The translations under genes were made by a program, and so were the position numbers. A stretch of DNA of 64,000 bases, taken from Methanosaeta sp. PtaB.Bin039. GTDB lineage: Archaea; Halobacteriota; Methanosarcinia; Methanotrichales; Methanotrichaceae. The stretch's first letter is position 1. Every line of letters begins with the position of its first letter. The stretch covers positions 62,001-126,000 of the forward strand of contig MVQI01000051.1 in the NCBI GenBank assembly GCA_002067795.1. The letters run 5' to 3'. The notes under the pieces were generated by a model. It was not told the origin of the DNA. It did not search any database and was given only the letters and a program-made list of their open reading frames with translations. Below, in pieces: positions 43,932 to 52,357 of the stretch.

Positions 43932-45457
43932 TGCCTCACCTCCAGGACGTAGACCATCTCCCCTTCTTTGACGTCTTTGAGCTTATCGAGGTCCAGGACC
44001 TTTCCTATGATATTGGTACCCTCGAACTTCTCGCCGGAGGGGCCGTACCGCCTGTCGTCCACGAACTTCACCCCTAAAAGCCCGGTCTTCTTGGCGACCT
44101 GGTTCGTAAGACCCAGGCTGCCTGCCGGCACGGGGCCTGTTGGCTTGTTCTCCGGCAGCAGCTCTTTGTACCGAACCGCGTCGACCACCGGCTTGAAGAG
44201 CACGGTGTTCTCATATACGAAGAAGACCGGAAGCGGTCCGACTGGCCTCTCTTTTAGGCCCACAACATGCCTGAAGTAGTCAAGGCTCTTGGGGGCCAGG
44301 TCGTCGTATAGCTGGATGGCCACCAATCTGGACGAAGGGATGGCTTTCAATGTGACCTTCTTCTCTTTCAGGACCTGCATGGTGGTTATCGGGCTCTGTT
44401 CGACGACCACGGCGTCCTCGCCGCTGTAGCCGTCCACACTGCATTCGATGCCACGCCGGTCAGCCATCTCGATCGCCTGTTGCAGCGGCATGCTCATGGC
44501 CATGAACCGCTCAGGACGGACAGAGACTGCGAGACGGTGCCCGGCCTGGGCAAGCTTCACCAGCTCCATGCCGGAGGTCACCTTGCCTACCACGGAGTGC
44601 CCTGGATTTGACGTGCGGTCGGCCTTGTAGATGAATATGTCACCCAAACCCCGGCCAGCTGCCCGAATGGTCACGGATCCGTCCACCCTGGGCTCACGGT
44701 GCTCGAAGGTTATAGGCTCTCCGTGAAGGACATGTGAGCTGATATACGAGCTGGAGACTGCACTTACTGTGAAATAACCGTCCCTTGCCGCGCCATGCAG
44801 GAACTCCGATCCATTGGGGGCATCTCCTATGAGATCTACGACGAACCTGGTGTACACCTCCATGCCCTCGGTCATGGGCGTTGAGAGGTCATCGGTCACG
44901 AGATTATGGGTCAGATCCTCCCACTCCACTATCGGCTCGATGCCCAGGAGGCGGTCATCTGCCTCCAGCCTGTCAAGCGTGCTTTTTCCGCCAACCACCC
45001 TGGCAAATACGCCCCTGCTGGAGCTTGGAACTCCATATGCCCCGGAATGCCTCTTTTTTACGAATATGATCTGGGTCCTATCAGGCTCAAAGCCGCTTGC
45101 TCCAAGAGCAACCTCCCAGCGGTTGTACTCATGGGCATCCTTATCCGGGGATATGGTGGAGGGGAAGTTGCCCCAGGCTATGGCACTTGAGTTGCTCCAG
45201 CGAGACCCAAGCTCGCCTATTCGTGAGACGCATTCGTGCCAGACATCCTGCATCTCTGACTCCACAAGCTCTATGCGCAGCTTTCCTTTGGTTGTCTTGA
45301 GCCAGTAGGAGTTGGTCTGGCGGGCTTTCTCGCCACGTCCCTTGATGATCCCGATCACGGTCTTAGGCAGCATCTTGGAGCCCGCAGCCCGGAGGGCGTC
45401 ATCAAGGTCGGAGCCTTCCGGAAGCAAGACATCCAAACCATCGACAGTAACCTTCAT
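43928..45457 (-). CDS. mmp3: Methanogenesis marker protein 3 (UPF0288, MCR activation component)
   Basis: A 509-residue protein (TIGR03268/UPF0288). The N-terminus (MKVTVDGLDVLLPEGSDLDD) looks like a ubiquitin/ThiS-type beta-grasp. Later parts resemble cyclophilin folds (FLHGAARDGYFTVSAVSSS, and DRTSNPGHSVVGKVTSGMEL). Mmp3 is part of the MCR activation complex with A2, Mmp7 and Mmp17. It directly abuts atwA with no gap and overlaps mmp6 by four bases. Cyclophilin resemblance is my reading of the sequence; catalytic residues are not conserved. Confidence 0.92.
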   Translation of the reverse strand: MKVTVDGLDVLLPEGSDLDDALRAAGSKMLPKTVIGIIKGRGEKARQTNSYWLKTTKGKLRIELVESEMQDVWHECVSRIGELGSRWSNSSAIAWGNFPSTISPDKDAHEYNRWEVALGASGFEPDRTQIIFVKKRHSGAYGVPSSSRGVFARVVGGKSTLDRLEADDRLLGIEPIVEWEDLTHNLVTDDLSTPMTEGMEVYTRFVVDLIGDAPNGSEFLHGAARDGYFTVSAVSSSYISSHVLHGEPITFEHREPRVDGSVTIRAAGRGLGDIFIYKADRTSNPGHSVVGKVTSGMELVKLAQAGHRLAVSVRPERFMAMSMPLQQAIEMADRRGIECSVDGYSGEDAVVVEQSPITTMQVLKEKKVTLKAIPSSRLVAIQLYDDLAPKSLDYFRHVVGLKERPVGPLPVFFVYENTVLFKPVVDAVRYKELLPENKPTGPVPAGSLGLTNQVAKKTGLLGVKFVDDRRYGPSGEKFEGTNIIGKVLDLDKLKDVKEGEMVYVLEVRQ

Positions 45458-47077
45458 TCAACTCCCCATCATGAGCTTCTCTTCCTCTTCGGTGAGTTTA
45501 ACCAGTATGTCCGCAGGAGTTCCTATGCTGATGACCTGGCCATTTCTCATGAGCATGGCCCGATCGCAGACGTTCTGAACGAAATCCATGTCGTGACTGA
45601 CGATGACAAAGGTCTCCCCAAGCTCCTCCCTGGCATTAAGAATAGACTTGCTGACATCGATCTTGGTTATGGGGTCCATGGTTCCGGTCGGCTCGTCCAG
45701 CACAACGATCCTTGGCTCCTTGATGAGGACCTGAGCCATGGCCACACGGTGACGCTCCCCTTCGCTGAGCTCCTCAGGCAGTTTGTCGAGGATGGACTCG
45801 GCCTCCTCCTCCAGAAATCCTGTGGTGGTGAGGGTGTGGATGGCCTTTCGCTCCCCCAGCTCGAAGGGAAGGGAGAGCCCAATTGACTCGGTGAGATTCT
45901 CTATTACCGAGCGGTAAGGGTAGAGTGTGTATTCCTGGTGCAGAAGGCCTATGTACTTGGTTGCCCTGCCGCGCCCCTCCGGGCCCAGCAGGTTCATGTC
46001 CACCCACTCGTCGCCCACTCTCACCCAGGCATTGCCCGAGGTCGGGGTTATCAGGCCGCTTATGATCTTGGAGAGCGTCGTCTTGCCACCGCCGCTAACC
46101 CCCACAATCCCGAATATCTCGCCTTCACGGATCTCAAAGGACACGTTGTCCACTGCCTTTACAACGCCACGGTCGATGCTGATGTAGCGCTTGGAGAGGT
46201 CCTTTACCCGTATCATGGGCTCGCCCAGCTCCACCGTCTCCCGCTTGCTCATCTCGCCTGCCATGGTTATGAACTGGTCGGCAACAGCTCTGGGATCGCC
46301 AATCGCCTTGATCTCACCATGGTCCAGGAGGATGGCCCGGTCCGCCATATCTACCATCACGTCCTGCCAGTGGCTCGTGATAACCATGGTCATGCGGAAG
46401 TCCCGCACCGCCCGAAGGATGGATTCGTGAACCAGAGATGCAGTTGCCGGATCCAGTGTGCCTGACGGCTCATCTGCCAAGAGCAGCATGGGTGACTTGG
46501 CCAGCTGTCGGGCCAGGACCACCCTCTGCTTCTCCCCGCCGGACAGCTCCCTGGCCACGTGCATCATCCGATGAGAGAGGTTGACCTCGTCCAGCAGATC
46601 TGCTGCCTTATGAACGCTGATGCTTTCTCCGGCGTCCTCGACCGCCCTCATTACATTTACGATGACCCTCTCGTCACCGTAGAGGGCGAAGGTCCTCTGC
46701 AGCATTATGGCAATCCTCTTAGCGACGTCCCGGCGCAGCGTTTCGTTGACGTTCAGAGCCACGAAGTCGGCAGAGTCTGCCTTCAGCTCCCCTCCACACC
46801 TGCATCTCTTTCCGACGAAGCTTGGCGGCTCAACGTGGCCGCAGCCGACGCATCTGGCTATGTGGTACACCACGCTTCCGCTGATATCAGGAAATACCTC
46901 AGTGCCTCGCAGGACATGCATCAGAACGCTCTTTCCAGCTCCACTTCGCCCCAAGATGCCCAACGACTCGCCTTCATCTATGGACAGGTTGATATTTCGG
47001 AGGACTTCGTTATCCCCAAAACGAACTGTAAGATCCTTTATCTCGATAAAAGGTGCCAAATTATCATCCATCCTCAT
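45458..47077 (-). CDS. atwA: Methyl-coenzyme M reductase activation component A2 (double ABC ATPase)
   Basis: A 539-residue soluble ATPase needed to activate MCR, the enzyme that makes methane. Two ABC cassettes are visible: [17 protein letters not shown] with signature [16 protein letters not shown] and [13 protein letters not shown], and [17 protein letters not shown] with [15 protein letters not shown] and [13 protein letters not shown]. Between the first Walker A and signature is a zinc-binding insert [20 protein letters not shown], specific to A2-type proteins. It is the first gene of the 47077-40349 operon. An ATG two codons inside (47071) is an alternative start. Confidence 0.95.
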   Translation of the reverse strand: MRMDDNLAPFIEIKDLTVRFGDNEVLRNINLSIDEGESLGILGRSGAGKSVLMHVLRGTEVFPDISGSVVYHIARCVGCGHVEPPSFVGKRCRCGGELKADSADFVALNVNETLRRDVAKRIAIMLQRTFALYGDERVIVNVMRAVEDAGESISVHKAADLLDEVNLSHRMMHVARELSGGEKQRVVLARQLAKSPMLLLADEPSGTLDPATASLVHESILRAVRDFRMTMVITSHWQDVMVDMADRAILLDHGEIKAIGDPRAVADQFITMAGEMSKRETVELGEPMIRVKDLSKRYISIDRGVVKAVDNVSFEIREGEIFGIVGVSGGGKTTLSKIISGLITPTSGNAWVRVGDEWVDMNLLGPEGRGRATKYIGLLHQEYTLYPYRSVIENLTESIGLSLPFELGERKAIHTLTTTGFLEEEAESILDKLPEELSEGERHRVAMAQVLIKEPRIVVLDEPTGTMDPITKIDVSKSILNAREELGETFVIVSHDMDFVQNVCDRAMLMRNGQVISIGTPADILVKLTEEEEKLMMGS

Positions 47078-47255
47078 GAGTTCTCATCGATAAGATCCAC
47101 AATCCACCCAGATGAATGATGATACTTAAGTTTAACCGATAACATCTGTTAATGATCGAAGCGCTGCATCTCGAAGATCGTGCCGATCCTGGTGGATTTC
47201 GCCCCGTCCTTCTCTGAATGGAGAGGGAATTTCAATATAGAAATGGAGAGGTCGG

Positions 47256-47444
47256 TCAGTGATGACCTTTTCCCCCAGTTCCGGCCTTGACCATGAGGAA
47301 ATCCTTGTCAAGATAGGCCTGATGGGCCAGGTCCAGGCATTCATGGCAAATGTGAAACATCGTATCCTTGAGGCCATGAATCGTAGCTTGCTTGGCCTTC
47401 ACCGGGAAGGTCTCTTTCTCTACCCCACAGAGTTGGCACTTCAT
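47256..47444 (-). CDS. Small zinc-ribbon protein
   Basis: A 62-residue protein with two CxxC pairs, MKCQLCGVEKETFPVKAKQAT and FHICHECLDLAHQAYLDK. It should bind one zinc ion. It lies six bases after ubiX on the same strand and 178 bases before atwA, so it probably ends the cyclophilin-NapH-UbiX transcript. Function unknown. Confidence 0.65.
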   Translation of the reverse strand: MKCQLCGVEKETFPVKAKQATIHGLKDTMFHICHECLDLAHQAYLDKDFLMVKAGTGGKGHH

Positions 47445-47450
47445 CCAAAG

Positions 47451-48068
47451 TCACCTGCTTCGGTCTTTATCCGAATCGTTATAAGTTTTTCCCATGCCGG
47501 CCGGGCCACCCCATCTACGGTAGATCTCCTGCTTTACACCAAGAAGGTCAAGAGCCCTTCCGGCCACGGTATCGACCAGATCCTCTACGCTATGCGGCCG
47601 ACCGTAGAAGGCAGGGCACGCGGGCATTATCACCCCGCCAGCCTCTGCCACCTGGACCATGTTTCTCAGATGGATCAGGTTAAGCGGGGCTTCCCTGGTC
47701 ACCAGGACCAGCCGGCGATGCTCTTTCAGGCAGACGTCGGCAGCCCGTGTGATTAGTGTGTCGGAGAAGCCCGAGGCAATCCCCGCAAGGGTCCTCATGC
47801 TGCAGGGGGCCACAACCATACCCTGGACCCGGTAAGACCCGCTGGCAAAGGGAGCCGTGAAATCCTCAGGATTGTAAGAGCGGAAGGCCAGAGCCTCAAC
47901 CTCGTCGGGGCGCCAGTCGGTCTCCACGGATAGGATCTCCCTGGCAGACCTGGTCATGATCAGATGAGTCTTAGAGCGCCCGGAAAGCTCCTGTAAGATG
48001 CGAATCCCGTACTGGATTCCCGAGGCTCCGCTAAGTCCCACCACAATCTCAGGAGTGCCTGACGACAT
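47451..48068 (-). CDS. ubiX: Flavin prenyltransferase (UbiX)
   Basis: Makes prenylated FMN, the cofactor of UbiD-type decarboxylases, from FMN and dimethylallyl phosphate. The 205-residue protein has VVGLSGASGIQYGIRILQEL, TRSAREIL, the MVVAPCSMRTLAGIASGFSD motif, RAADVCLKEHRRLVLVTREAPLN and IMPACPAFYGRP, all diagnostic. The start at 48068 (MSSGTPEIVV) is chosen because the 58 residues upstream are antisense-like and overlap the ferredoxin gene. No ubiD lies nearby, so its partner must be elsewhere. In archaea menaquinone-like or mevalonate-route UbiD partners occur. Confidence 0.92.
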   Translation of the reverse strand: MSSGTPEIVVGLSGASGIQYGIRILQELSGRSKTHLIMTRSAREILSVETDWRPDEVEALAFRSYNPEDFTAPFASGSYRVQGMVVAPCSMRTLAGIASGFSDTLITRAADVCLKEHRRLVLVTREAPLNLIHLRNMVQVAEAGGVIMPACPAFYGRPHSVEDLVDTVAGRALDLLGVKQEIYRRWGGPAGMGKTYNDSDKDRSR

Positions 48069-48109
48069 CTCGCCATGAGGGGCTGACTCAGGTTTTCCAG
48101 CCGGGCGGG

Positions 48110-48718
48110 TCAGAACTGGAGGGCCCCCTTGGGACAGGCCTCCACACAGCGGCCGCACTTCAGGCAATCCGGCTGATCGACGATCCGGTTTACCTCCAGC
48201 TGCATGGGGCATACCTTCAGGCATTTTCCGCAATCGATACACACCGCCTTGTCCAGTTTTAACTTATATTTGCCGTAACCCAGAAGGCGGCCTGCTGTGC
48301 CCATGGGACATATATTGCACCAGGCCCGGGGAGAGATCGCAGTCCCCAGAAGAAGAGAGGCCGCCATGTTCATTGTGCACATGGTCACGAAGACCATGCC
48401 GATCTGATCGACCAGACCACCGATCGTCAGCAACCGGTACATCATAAAGCCCATCATCAGGACAAAAATAGGCACCCTCAATGCCATGCTGCTAAGAACC
48501 GGCGGCAAAGGACGGCCTCTGGTGATCCGGCTCACAAAGAAGTCGTTGAAGCTTCCCCACGGGCAGAGGTTGCCGCAGAACCACCGTCCCCTGAAGGGAG
48601 ACGAGATCAGGATCGCCAGGAATACCACAGGCACCAGGTATCCCAGCCTGGGATACCATATGCCCCCCACACAGGCTATGAGAGCCAGCACGCCCAGGTA
48701 AGGAGTCACTTTGAGCAT
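48110..48718 (-). CDS. NapH-like membrane 4Fe-4S ferredoxin protein
   Basis: A 202-residue membrane iron-sulfur protein. Hydrophobic segments surround the two periplasm-facing CxxxCP motifs RWFCGNLCPWGSFND and AWCNICPMGTAGRL. Two C-terminal 4Fe-4S motifs (CIDCGKCLKVCPM and CLKCGRCVEACPKG) follow in the cytoplasm. This is the NapH/MauN/RnfB-like arrangement that passes electrons across or along the membrane. GGAGG lies seven bases before ATG 48718, so I prefer this start to 48742. It lies between cyclophilin (34 bases away) and ubiX (41 bases). Confidence 0.85.
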   Translation of the reverse strand: MLKVTPYLGVLALIACVGGIWYPRLGYLVPVVFLAILISSPFRGRWFCGNLCPWGSFNDFFVSRITRGRPLPPVLSSMALRVPIFVLMMGFMMYRLLTIGGLVDQIGMVFVTMCTMNMAASLLLGTAISPRAWCNICPMGTAGRLLGYGKYKLKLDKAVCIDCGKCLKVCPMQLEVNRIVDQPDCLKCGRCVEACPKGALQF

Positions 48719-48752
48719 CTTGCCGCCTCCTGCAAGCCCCATAACCGCGTCT

Positions 48753-49232
48753 TCAGATCACCCGGGCCGAGAGTATGCGCACCATCTGCAAAGGCCGGTC
48801 CCCAGCCCCGGTCCGGACCTGACCAATGCGATCCACCACGTCCATCCCCTCGACCACACGGCCAAAGACCGGATGCATCTTATCCAGATAGTTGTTGTCT
48901 ACCAGGTTTATGAAAAACTGGCTGCCCCCTGTATTTGGGCCTGCATTGGCCATTGAGAGCGTTCCCCGATCGTTGCGGTTATGGTCGGTGAACTCGTCGG
49001 TGATGGTATATCCAGGGCCGCCCCTGCCAGTCCCCGTGGGGTCCCCGCCCTGAATCATGAAGCCGTCGATCACCCGGTGAAATATCACCCCATCGTAGAA
49101 GCCCTTCTCGACCAGGGTCCTGAAGTTGCCTGCCGTAACCGGCATATCTCCGGCCAGCTCTATCACCAAGTCACCTAACGTGGTCTTCATCATGACCCGA
49201 CCGCCCTGGAGCGGACTCTTATCCTCGCTCAT
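48753..49232 (-). CDS. Peptidyl-prolyl cis-trans isomerase (cyclophilin)
   Basis: A 159-residue cytoplasmic cyclophilin that speeds proline isomerisation in folding proteins. It contains NFRTLVEKGFYDGVIFHRVIDGFMIQGGDPTGTGRGGPG, the NAGPNTGGSQFFINLVDNNYLDKMHPVFGRVVEGMDVVD core, with the catalytic Arg in FHRV. The short N-terminus before MKTTLGDLVIEL is a candidate start problem: ATG at 49193 (MMKTTL) is an alternative. A TATA box near 49250-49260 (minus: TATTTTATC) precedes the first start by about 25 bases, favouring 49232. Confidence 0.9.
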   Translation of the reverse strand: MSEDKSPLQGGRVMMKTTLGDLVIELAGDMPVTAGNFRTLVEKGFYDGVIFHRVIDGFMIQGGDPTGTGRGGPGYTITDEFTDHNRNDRGTLSMANAGPNTGGSQFFINLVDNNYLDKMHPVFGRVVEGMDVVDRIGQVRTGAGDRPLQMVRILSARVI

Positions 49233-49381
49233 CGCCTTAAACTAAGGGATGATAAAATATCAAACTGCCGGTGCCTGCCCAGGCTGCAGGCAGTTCATGA
49301 TCAAATGTATTATATACCAGTTCGACAGCTTTAATGCCGCCGGTTAGAAGCTAATCGGCCAGAGAAGGTAAGTGAGCAAGT
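49233..49381. promoter_or_regulatory. Divergent promoter region of cyclophilin and the CxxC protein
   Basis: GATAAAATAT at 49250-49259 serves the minus-strand cyclophilin. TATTATATACC at 49308-49318 is a strong TATA box for the plus-strand gene at 49382, giving a leader of about 40 bases. AAGGTAAGTGAG (49365-49376) is its likely ribosome binding site. A GCCTGCC...GGCAGGC-like inverted stretch (CCTGCCCAGGCTGCAGG near 49273) lies between. Confidence 0.5.
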
Positions 49382-49555
49382 ATGGAAGAGAGCAGAGGCA
49401 GGGCCGGCTTTGAGAGGGCCCCAAGAGAGATGCATGATGCAGTGTGTTCCGATTGCGGAAATCAGACCCAGGTCCCCTTCAAGCCAGACGGAGTAAGACC
49501 GGTTTACTGCAGGGATTGCTATCAAAAGCACAGACCACCCAGAACTCCCAGATAA
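49382..49555 (+). CDS. Small CxxC-x17-CxxC zinc-ribbon protein
   Basis: A 57-residue protein reading from ATG 49382 to TAA 49553-49555. It contains AVCSDCGNQTQVPFKPDG followed by RPVYCRDCYQKH, that is CxxC, 17 residues, CxxC, matching a small widespread zinc-ribbon family (CxxC-x17-CxxC). The N-terminus is basic and disordered. A TATA box and ribosome binding site lie upstream at normal distances. The function is unknown, and nucleic-acid binding is plausible from the family. The gene is easily missed because of its length. Confidence 0.72.
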   Translation: MEESRGRAGFERAPREMHDAVCSDCGNQTQVPFKPDGVRPVYCRDCYQKHRPPRTPR

Positions 49556-49718
49556 GACCTTTCTGTCCATGCCAGCCCTGTCTGGATAGGACCGACCAAC
49601 TCTTTTTGAAATCCATGTGAATTTATTTTCCAATCATAAGCCCGGTCAGGCAGGGTGGCTCCTCAGGCACTTCCATAAGGAGATTTGCAGTATGAGGCGC
49701 TGTGGATCAATCCCCAGG

Positions 49719-50489
49719 TCAGGGCTCCAGCTCGATGCCCACCGGGCAGTGATCCGAGCCCATGACATCGCTTCTGATGAAGGCCCGGCTGATCTTTGGC
49801 GCCAGGTCTTCTGATACGAAGAAGTAATCGATCCGCCAGCCCACGTTTCTCTCCCTGGCCTTGCTCTTTAGGTCCCACCAGCTGTAATGGCCGGGCTGCT
49901 GGTTGAACAGGCGGAAGGTATCGAGGTAGCCGTGCTCCACAAGACTATCCATCCAGGCCCGTTCAACAGGCAGAAATCCTGATATCCTCTCGTTTTGCCG
50001 TGGGCGGGCCAGATCTATCTCCTTGTGCGCGGTGTTTAAGTCCCCGCAAATGACTATGCTTCGGCCGGCCTGCCTTTGGCTGTCCACGTGCTTGAGGAAG
50101 CGCTCGTAGAACTCAAGCTTGTATCTCAGCCGCTCGGGCGAGGCTTTTCCATTTGGGAAATATACGTTGTAGAGCAGGAATCTGCCGTAGTCAGCCACTA
50201 TTGCCCGCCCCTCGTCATCCAGCCCTTCAACGCCGAGCCCTGTCCGGACCGACGATGGGGCCTGGCGGCTGAAGAGGCCCACCCCAGCATAGCCCTTCTT
50301 GGGCCCTGGGGAGAATATGCAGTGGTATCCGGGAACTGAGCGCAGCTCACTGGGGATCTGCTCAGTACAGGCCTTTGTCTCCTGGATGCCCAGGATATCA
50401 GGACCTTCATCCGCCAGCCACTTCAGAAGGCCCTTCCTGTGGACTGAGCGAATTCCGTTGACGTTCCACGATAAGAGTACCAGCCCCAC
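49719..50489 (-). CDS. xth: Exodeoxyribonuclease III / AP endonuclease
   Basis: DNA repair enzyme that cuts at abasic sites and removes blocked 3' ends. The 256-residue protein has [10 protein letters not shown], the metal-binding glutamate in [43 protein letters not shown] and the C-terminal [11 protein letters not shown] with catalytic His. It matches ExoA/Nape-type archaeal and bacterial AP endonucleases in length and order. It is transcribed alone. Confidence 0.93.
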   Translation of the reverse strand: MGLVLLSWNVNGIRSVHRKGLLKWLADEGPDILGIQETKACTEQIPSELRSVPGYHCIFSPGPKKGYAGVGLFSRQAPSSVRTGLGVEGLDDEGRAIVADYGRFLLYNVYFPNGKASPERLRYKLEFYERFLKHVDSQRQAGRSIVICGDLNTAHKEIDLARPRQNERISGFLPVERAWMDSLVEHGYLDTFRLFNQQPGHYSWWDLKSKARERNVGWRIDYFFVSEDLAPKISRAFIRSDVMGSDHCPVGIELEP

Positions 50490-50578
50490 CTCAGATCACC
50501 ATCTTATCCTGTCATCAACCTAAAGCCTCATCAATCCGCCGACCATATAGCCGAATATATCGCCCTCATTTGGCAGGC

Positions 50579-50809
50579 TCAGGACGGACGCTTGCCCTTC
50601 TTGCCCTCCTTTCGGTTCTGCTTTTGGCTGTTCTTGCCTTGCATGCGAACCTGGGCCGCTTTCTGTTCAGCCAGAGCCCTCTGATAGGATTTCCAGCCCG
50701 GACACCAGCCTGTATGCCAGCGCCAGAGACTGGCCACCACTGAGTAGGGATGCTTCTCGGTGTACTTTCTGATCTTGCAGCTCTCGCATCTGCTGTTAAT
50801 CTCGGTCAT
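50579..50809 (-). CDS. Small conserved Cys/Trp-rich protein
   Basis: A 76-residue protein starting MTEINSRCESCKIRKYTEKHP and containing SLWRWHTGWCPGWKSYQRAL, with a very basic C-terminal tail rich in Lys, Arg and Gln. CxxC and the later single Cys may bind metal. The AACCCGATCG...GGTTTTTTAACC region upstream gives a TATA-like TTTTTTAACC (minus strand) near 50832-50842, about 25 bases before the ATG. A longer in-frame start at 50962 is not supported. It may be a methanogen-specific protein; I cannot assign a role. Confidence 0.6.
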   Translation of the reverse strand: MTEINSRCESCKIRKYTEKHPYSVVASLWRWHTGWCPGWKSYQRALAEQKAAQVRMQGKNSQKQNRKEGKKGKRPS

Positions 50810-51131
50810 CCCGGTCAGAGTGGACGATCGGGTTAAAAAACCTAACCCGAGGGCGGCTGCAGTCATGCTGCTCTTCCCCGCCCCAAACGAAGAAAGCAAG
50901 CGATGCGGCGACATTTGGGATCGGATGCGTGGAGGGGTGGCTCGGAAGGGAAATGAAACCACGAACCATTTTCGCAGACATGTCGCTCGATTGGGATCTC
51001 AGCCATCCCCGAGATGCCCACTGCGAGTGGATGACCTGAAATTCGAGCGTGAGAACTGCTGGAATTAAACGCCCTGAAGATCCAGCGAAACATCCCGCAT
51101 CAAGAAGAAATGGTCGCTGGCCTGCAATTTT
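50810..51131. other. 322-base intergenic region
   Basis: The left end holds the promoter of the small protein ending at 50579. GGGTT (50830-50834) and AACCC (50844-50848) form a small inverted repeat overlapping its TATA. The rest (50880-51130) contains no convincing gene or RNA. Short frames on both strands lack start signals and domain content. Confidence 0.4.
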
Positions 51132-51974
51132 TCAGAGATCGCCCCTGTAGAAGGCCAGCTTGCGGGCGAAGGGCATAAAGACCTCAAGCAGGCTGTGCTG
51201 CTCATCGGCGTCGAGCGGCTGGAACTGACGGCCCATCTGGGCCAGGAATCGCACCTCTTCCGCACTGGAGCAGCCCACCGTTATCTGGCTTACCTGGGAG
51301 AGAGCGTAGCGGATCAGCTTCTCCGGGGTGACCCCAGCTGGACGATTGATGAAATGCCCGCCGCCAAGGACCTTCATGCCTATTGCCGCCAGGCCCTTGT
51401 CCTCTGCCGCCCCCATCGTGCTATCCAGAAATCCGCCAAGTACGCCCTCAACCGGATTTACCGGAAGCAGAACCGCGTCCACGTCCCAGCGATTTATGGC
51501 TTGGGTCAGCACCTCCGGATCGTGATGGCCTGTTACCCCGATATGGCGAACCCGGCCGCTTGACCTGGCTTCCAGGAAAGCCTCCAATGCGCCCCCAGGA
51601 GCTTCCACGTCCCGCAGCTCCTGAACTGTGCGCAGGTCGTGGATCTGCCACAGGTCGAGGTATTCCAGGCCGGTATTGGACAGGGTCGTCTCCAGATCGG
51701 CCAGTGCCCCTTTTCGGCTACGGAAGGCTGATTTGCTTGCCTGAAAGAAGCTATTGCGCATCTTCTTCCATCCTGCCCAAAAAGATCCGTAGTACCCTTC
51801 GGAACCAGCATAGGCCCGCGCCGAGTCGAAGTAGGTGATCCCCTGAAAGGCCGCCTCCTCAATCACCCTCTGGGCAGCTTCTCCCTCTCCGAAGGTGCGC
51901 AAGATGCCTTCACCACCCAGCCCCACCCTGGATACCGATCGTCCAGTCCTGCCAAACGCCACATCCATGCTCAT
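51132..51974 (-). CDS. Aldo/keto reductase
   Basis: A 280-residue NAD(P)H-dependent oxidoreductase. It begins MDVAFGRTGRSVSRVGLGGEG and has ITYFDSARAYAGSEGYYGSFW with the catalytic Asp and Tyr, LEYLDLWQIHDL and IGVTGHHDPEVLTQAI with the following His, and the C-terminal QITVGCSSAEEVRFLAQMG. The lysine of the tetrad should be in the FFQASKSAFRSRKG stretch. The substrate is unknown. It has its own promoter region on the minus strand with ATATGATTTATC near 51976-51990. Confidence 0.86.
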   Translation of the reverse strand: MSMDVAFGRTGRSVSRVGLGGEGILRTFGEGEAAQRVIEEAAFQGITYFDSARAYAGSEGYYGSFWAGWKKMRNSFFQASKSAFRSRKGALADLETTLSNTGLEYLDLWQIHDLRTVQELRDVEAPGGALEAFLEARSSGRVRHIGVTGHHDPEVLTQAINRWDVDAVLLPVNPVEGVLGGFLDSTMGAAEDKGLAAIGMKVLGGGHFINRPAGVTPEKLIRYALSQVSQITVGCSSAEEVRFLAQMGRQFQPLDADEQHSLLEVFMPFARKLAFYRGDL

Positions 51975-52226
51975 GATAAATCATATGATATGATGTCACC
52001 ATCGCCTATAAGGCATCCGGCCGTATGTCGGCGAATCTGCGCGGCGGAAAAACAACGCCATTCGAGATGCTCTCGAAGATCGATCGATATGCCGAGATGG
52101 TGGCAGGCGTCCAAATGGATCTCCCGATGTACGGCATAGGCCTGCCCAGAGTATGTGAGCAGGGCGATTTTTTTGCACCTCCCGGCAATGGATTGAATGT
52201 GGGAATAAAAGGCGTTGTTATAAAGT

Positions 52227-52298
52227 AGCCCGGCCAGGATTCGAACCTAGGTGAGGAGGTCCAGAGCCTCCCGTGATTGACCGCTACACTACCGGGCT
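52227..52298 (-). tRNA. tRNA-Gln (CUG anticodon)
   Basis: The 72-base minus-strand sequence folds as a tRNA. The acceptor stem is AGCCCGG/CCGGGCT (3' arm at 52227-52233, 5' arm at 52292-52298). The anticodon stem is GGAGG/CCTCC with loop CTCTGGA, so the anticodon is CUG, and the T arm carries TTCGAAT. A TATA-like GGATAATAAA lies 30-39 bases upstream (52328-52337 on the plus strand). No CCA is encoded. No intron is visible. Confidence 0.9.
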
Positions 52299-52327
52299 TC
52301 GGCAAGAACCCTGCTATGCACAGGGGG

Positions 52328-52337
52328 TTTATTATCC
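52328..52337 (-). promoter_or_regulatory. TATA box of the tRNA-Gln gene
   Basis: On the minus strand GGATAATAAA lies about 30-39 bases before the tRNA 5' end, in agreement with archaeal tRNA promoters. Confidence 0.5.
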
Positions 52338-52357
52338 TATCGATCGGGCAGGAAAGG

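Noticed and set aside
47077-47255. Gap between atwA and the zinc ribbon as a possible hidden mcrC gene
   Set aside because: The gap is only 178 bases and has no open frame of McrC size (about 200 residues).
52025-52228. 67-residue plus-strand frame next to the tRNA
   Set aside because: No recognisable domain or promoter; ends just before the tRNA 3' side and reads as chance.
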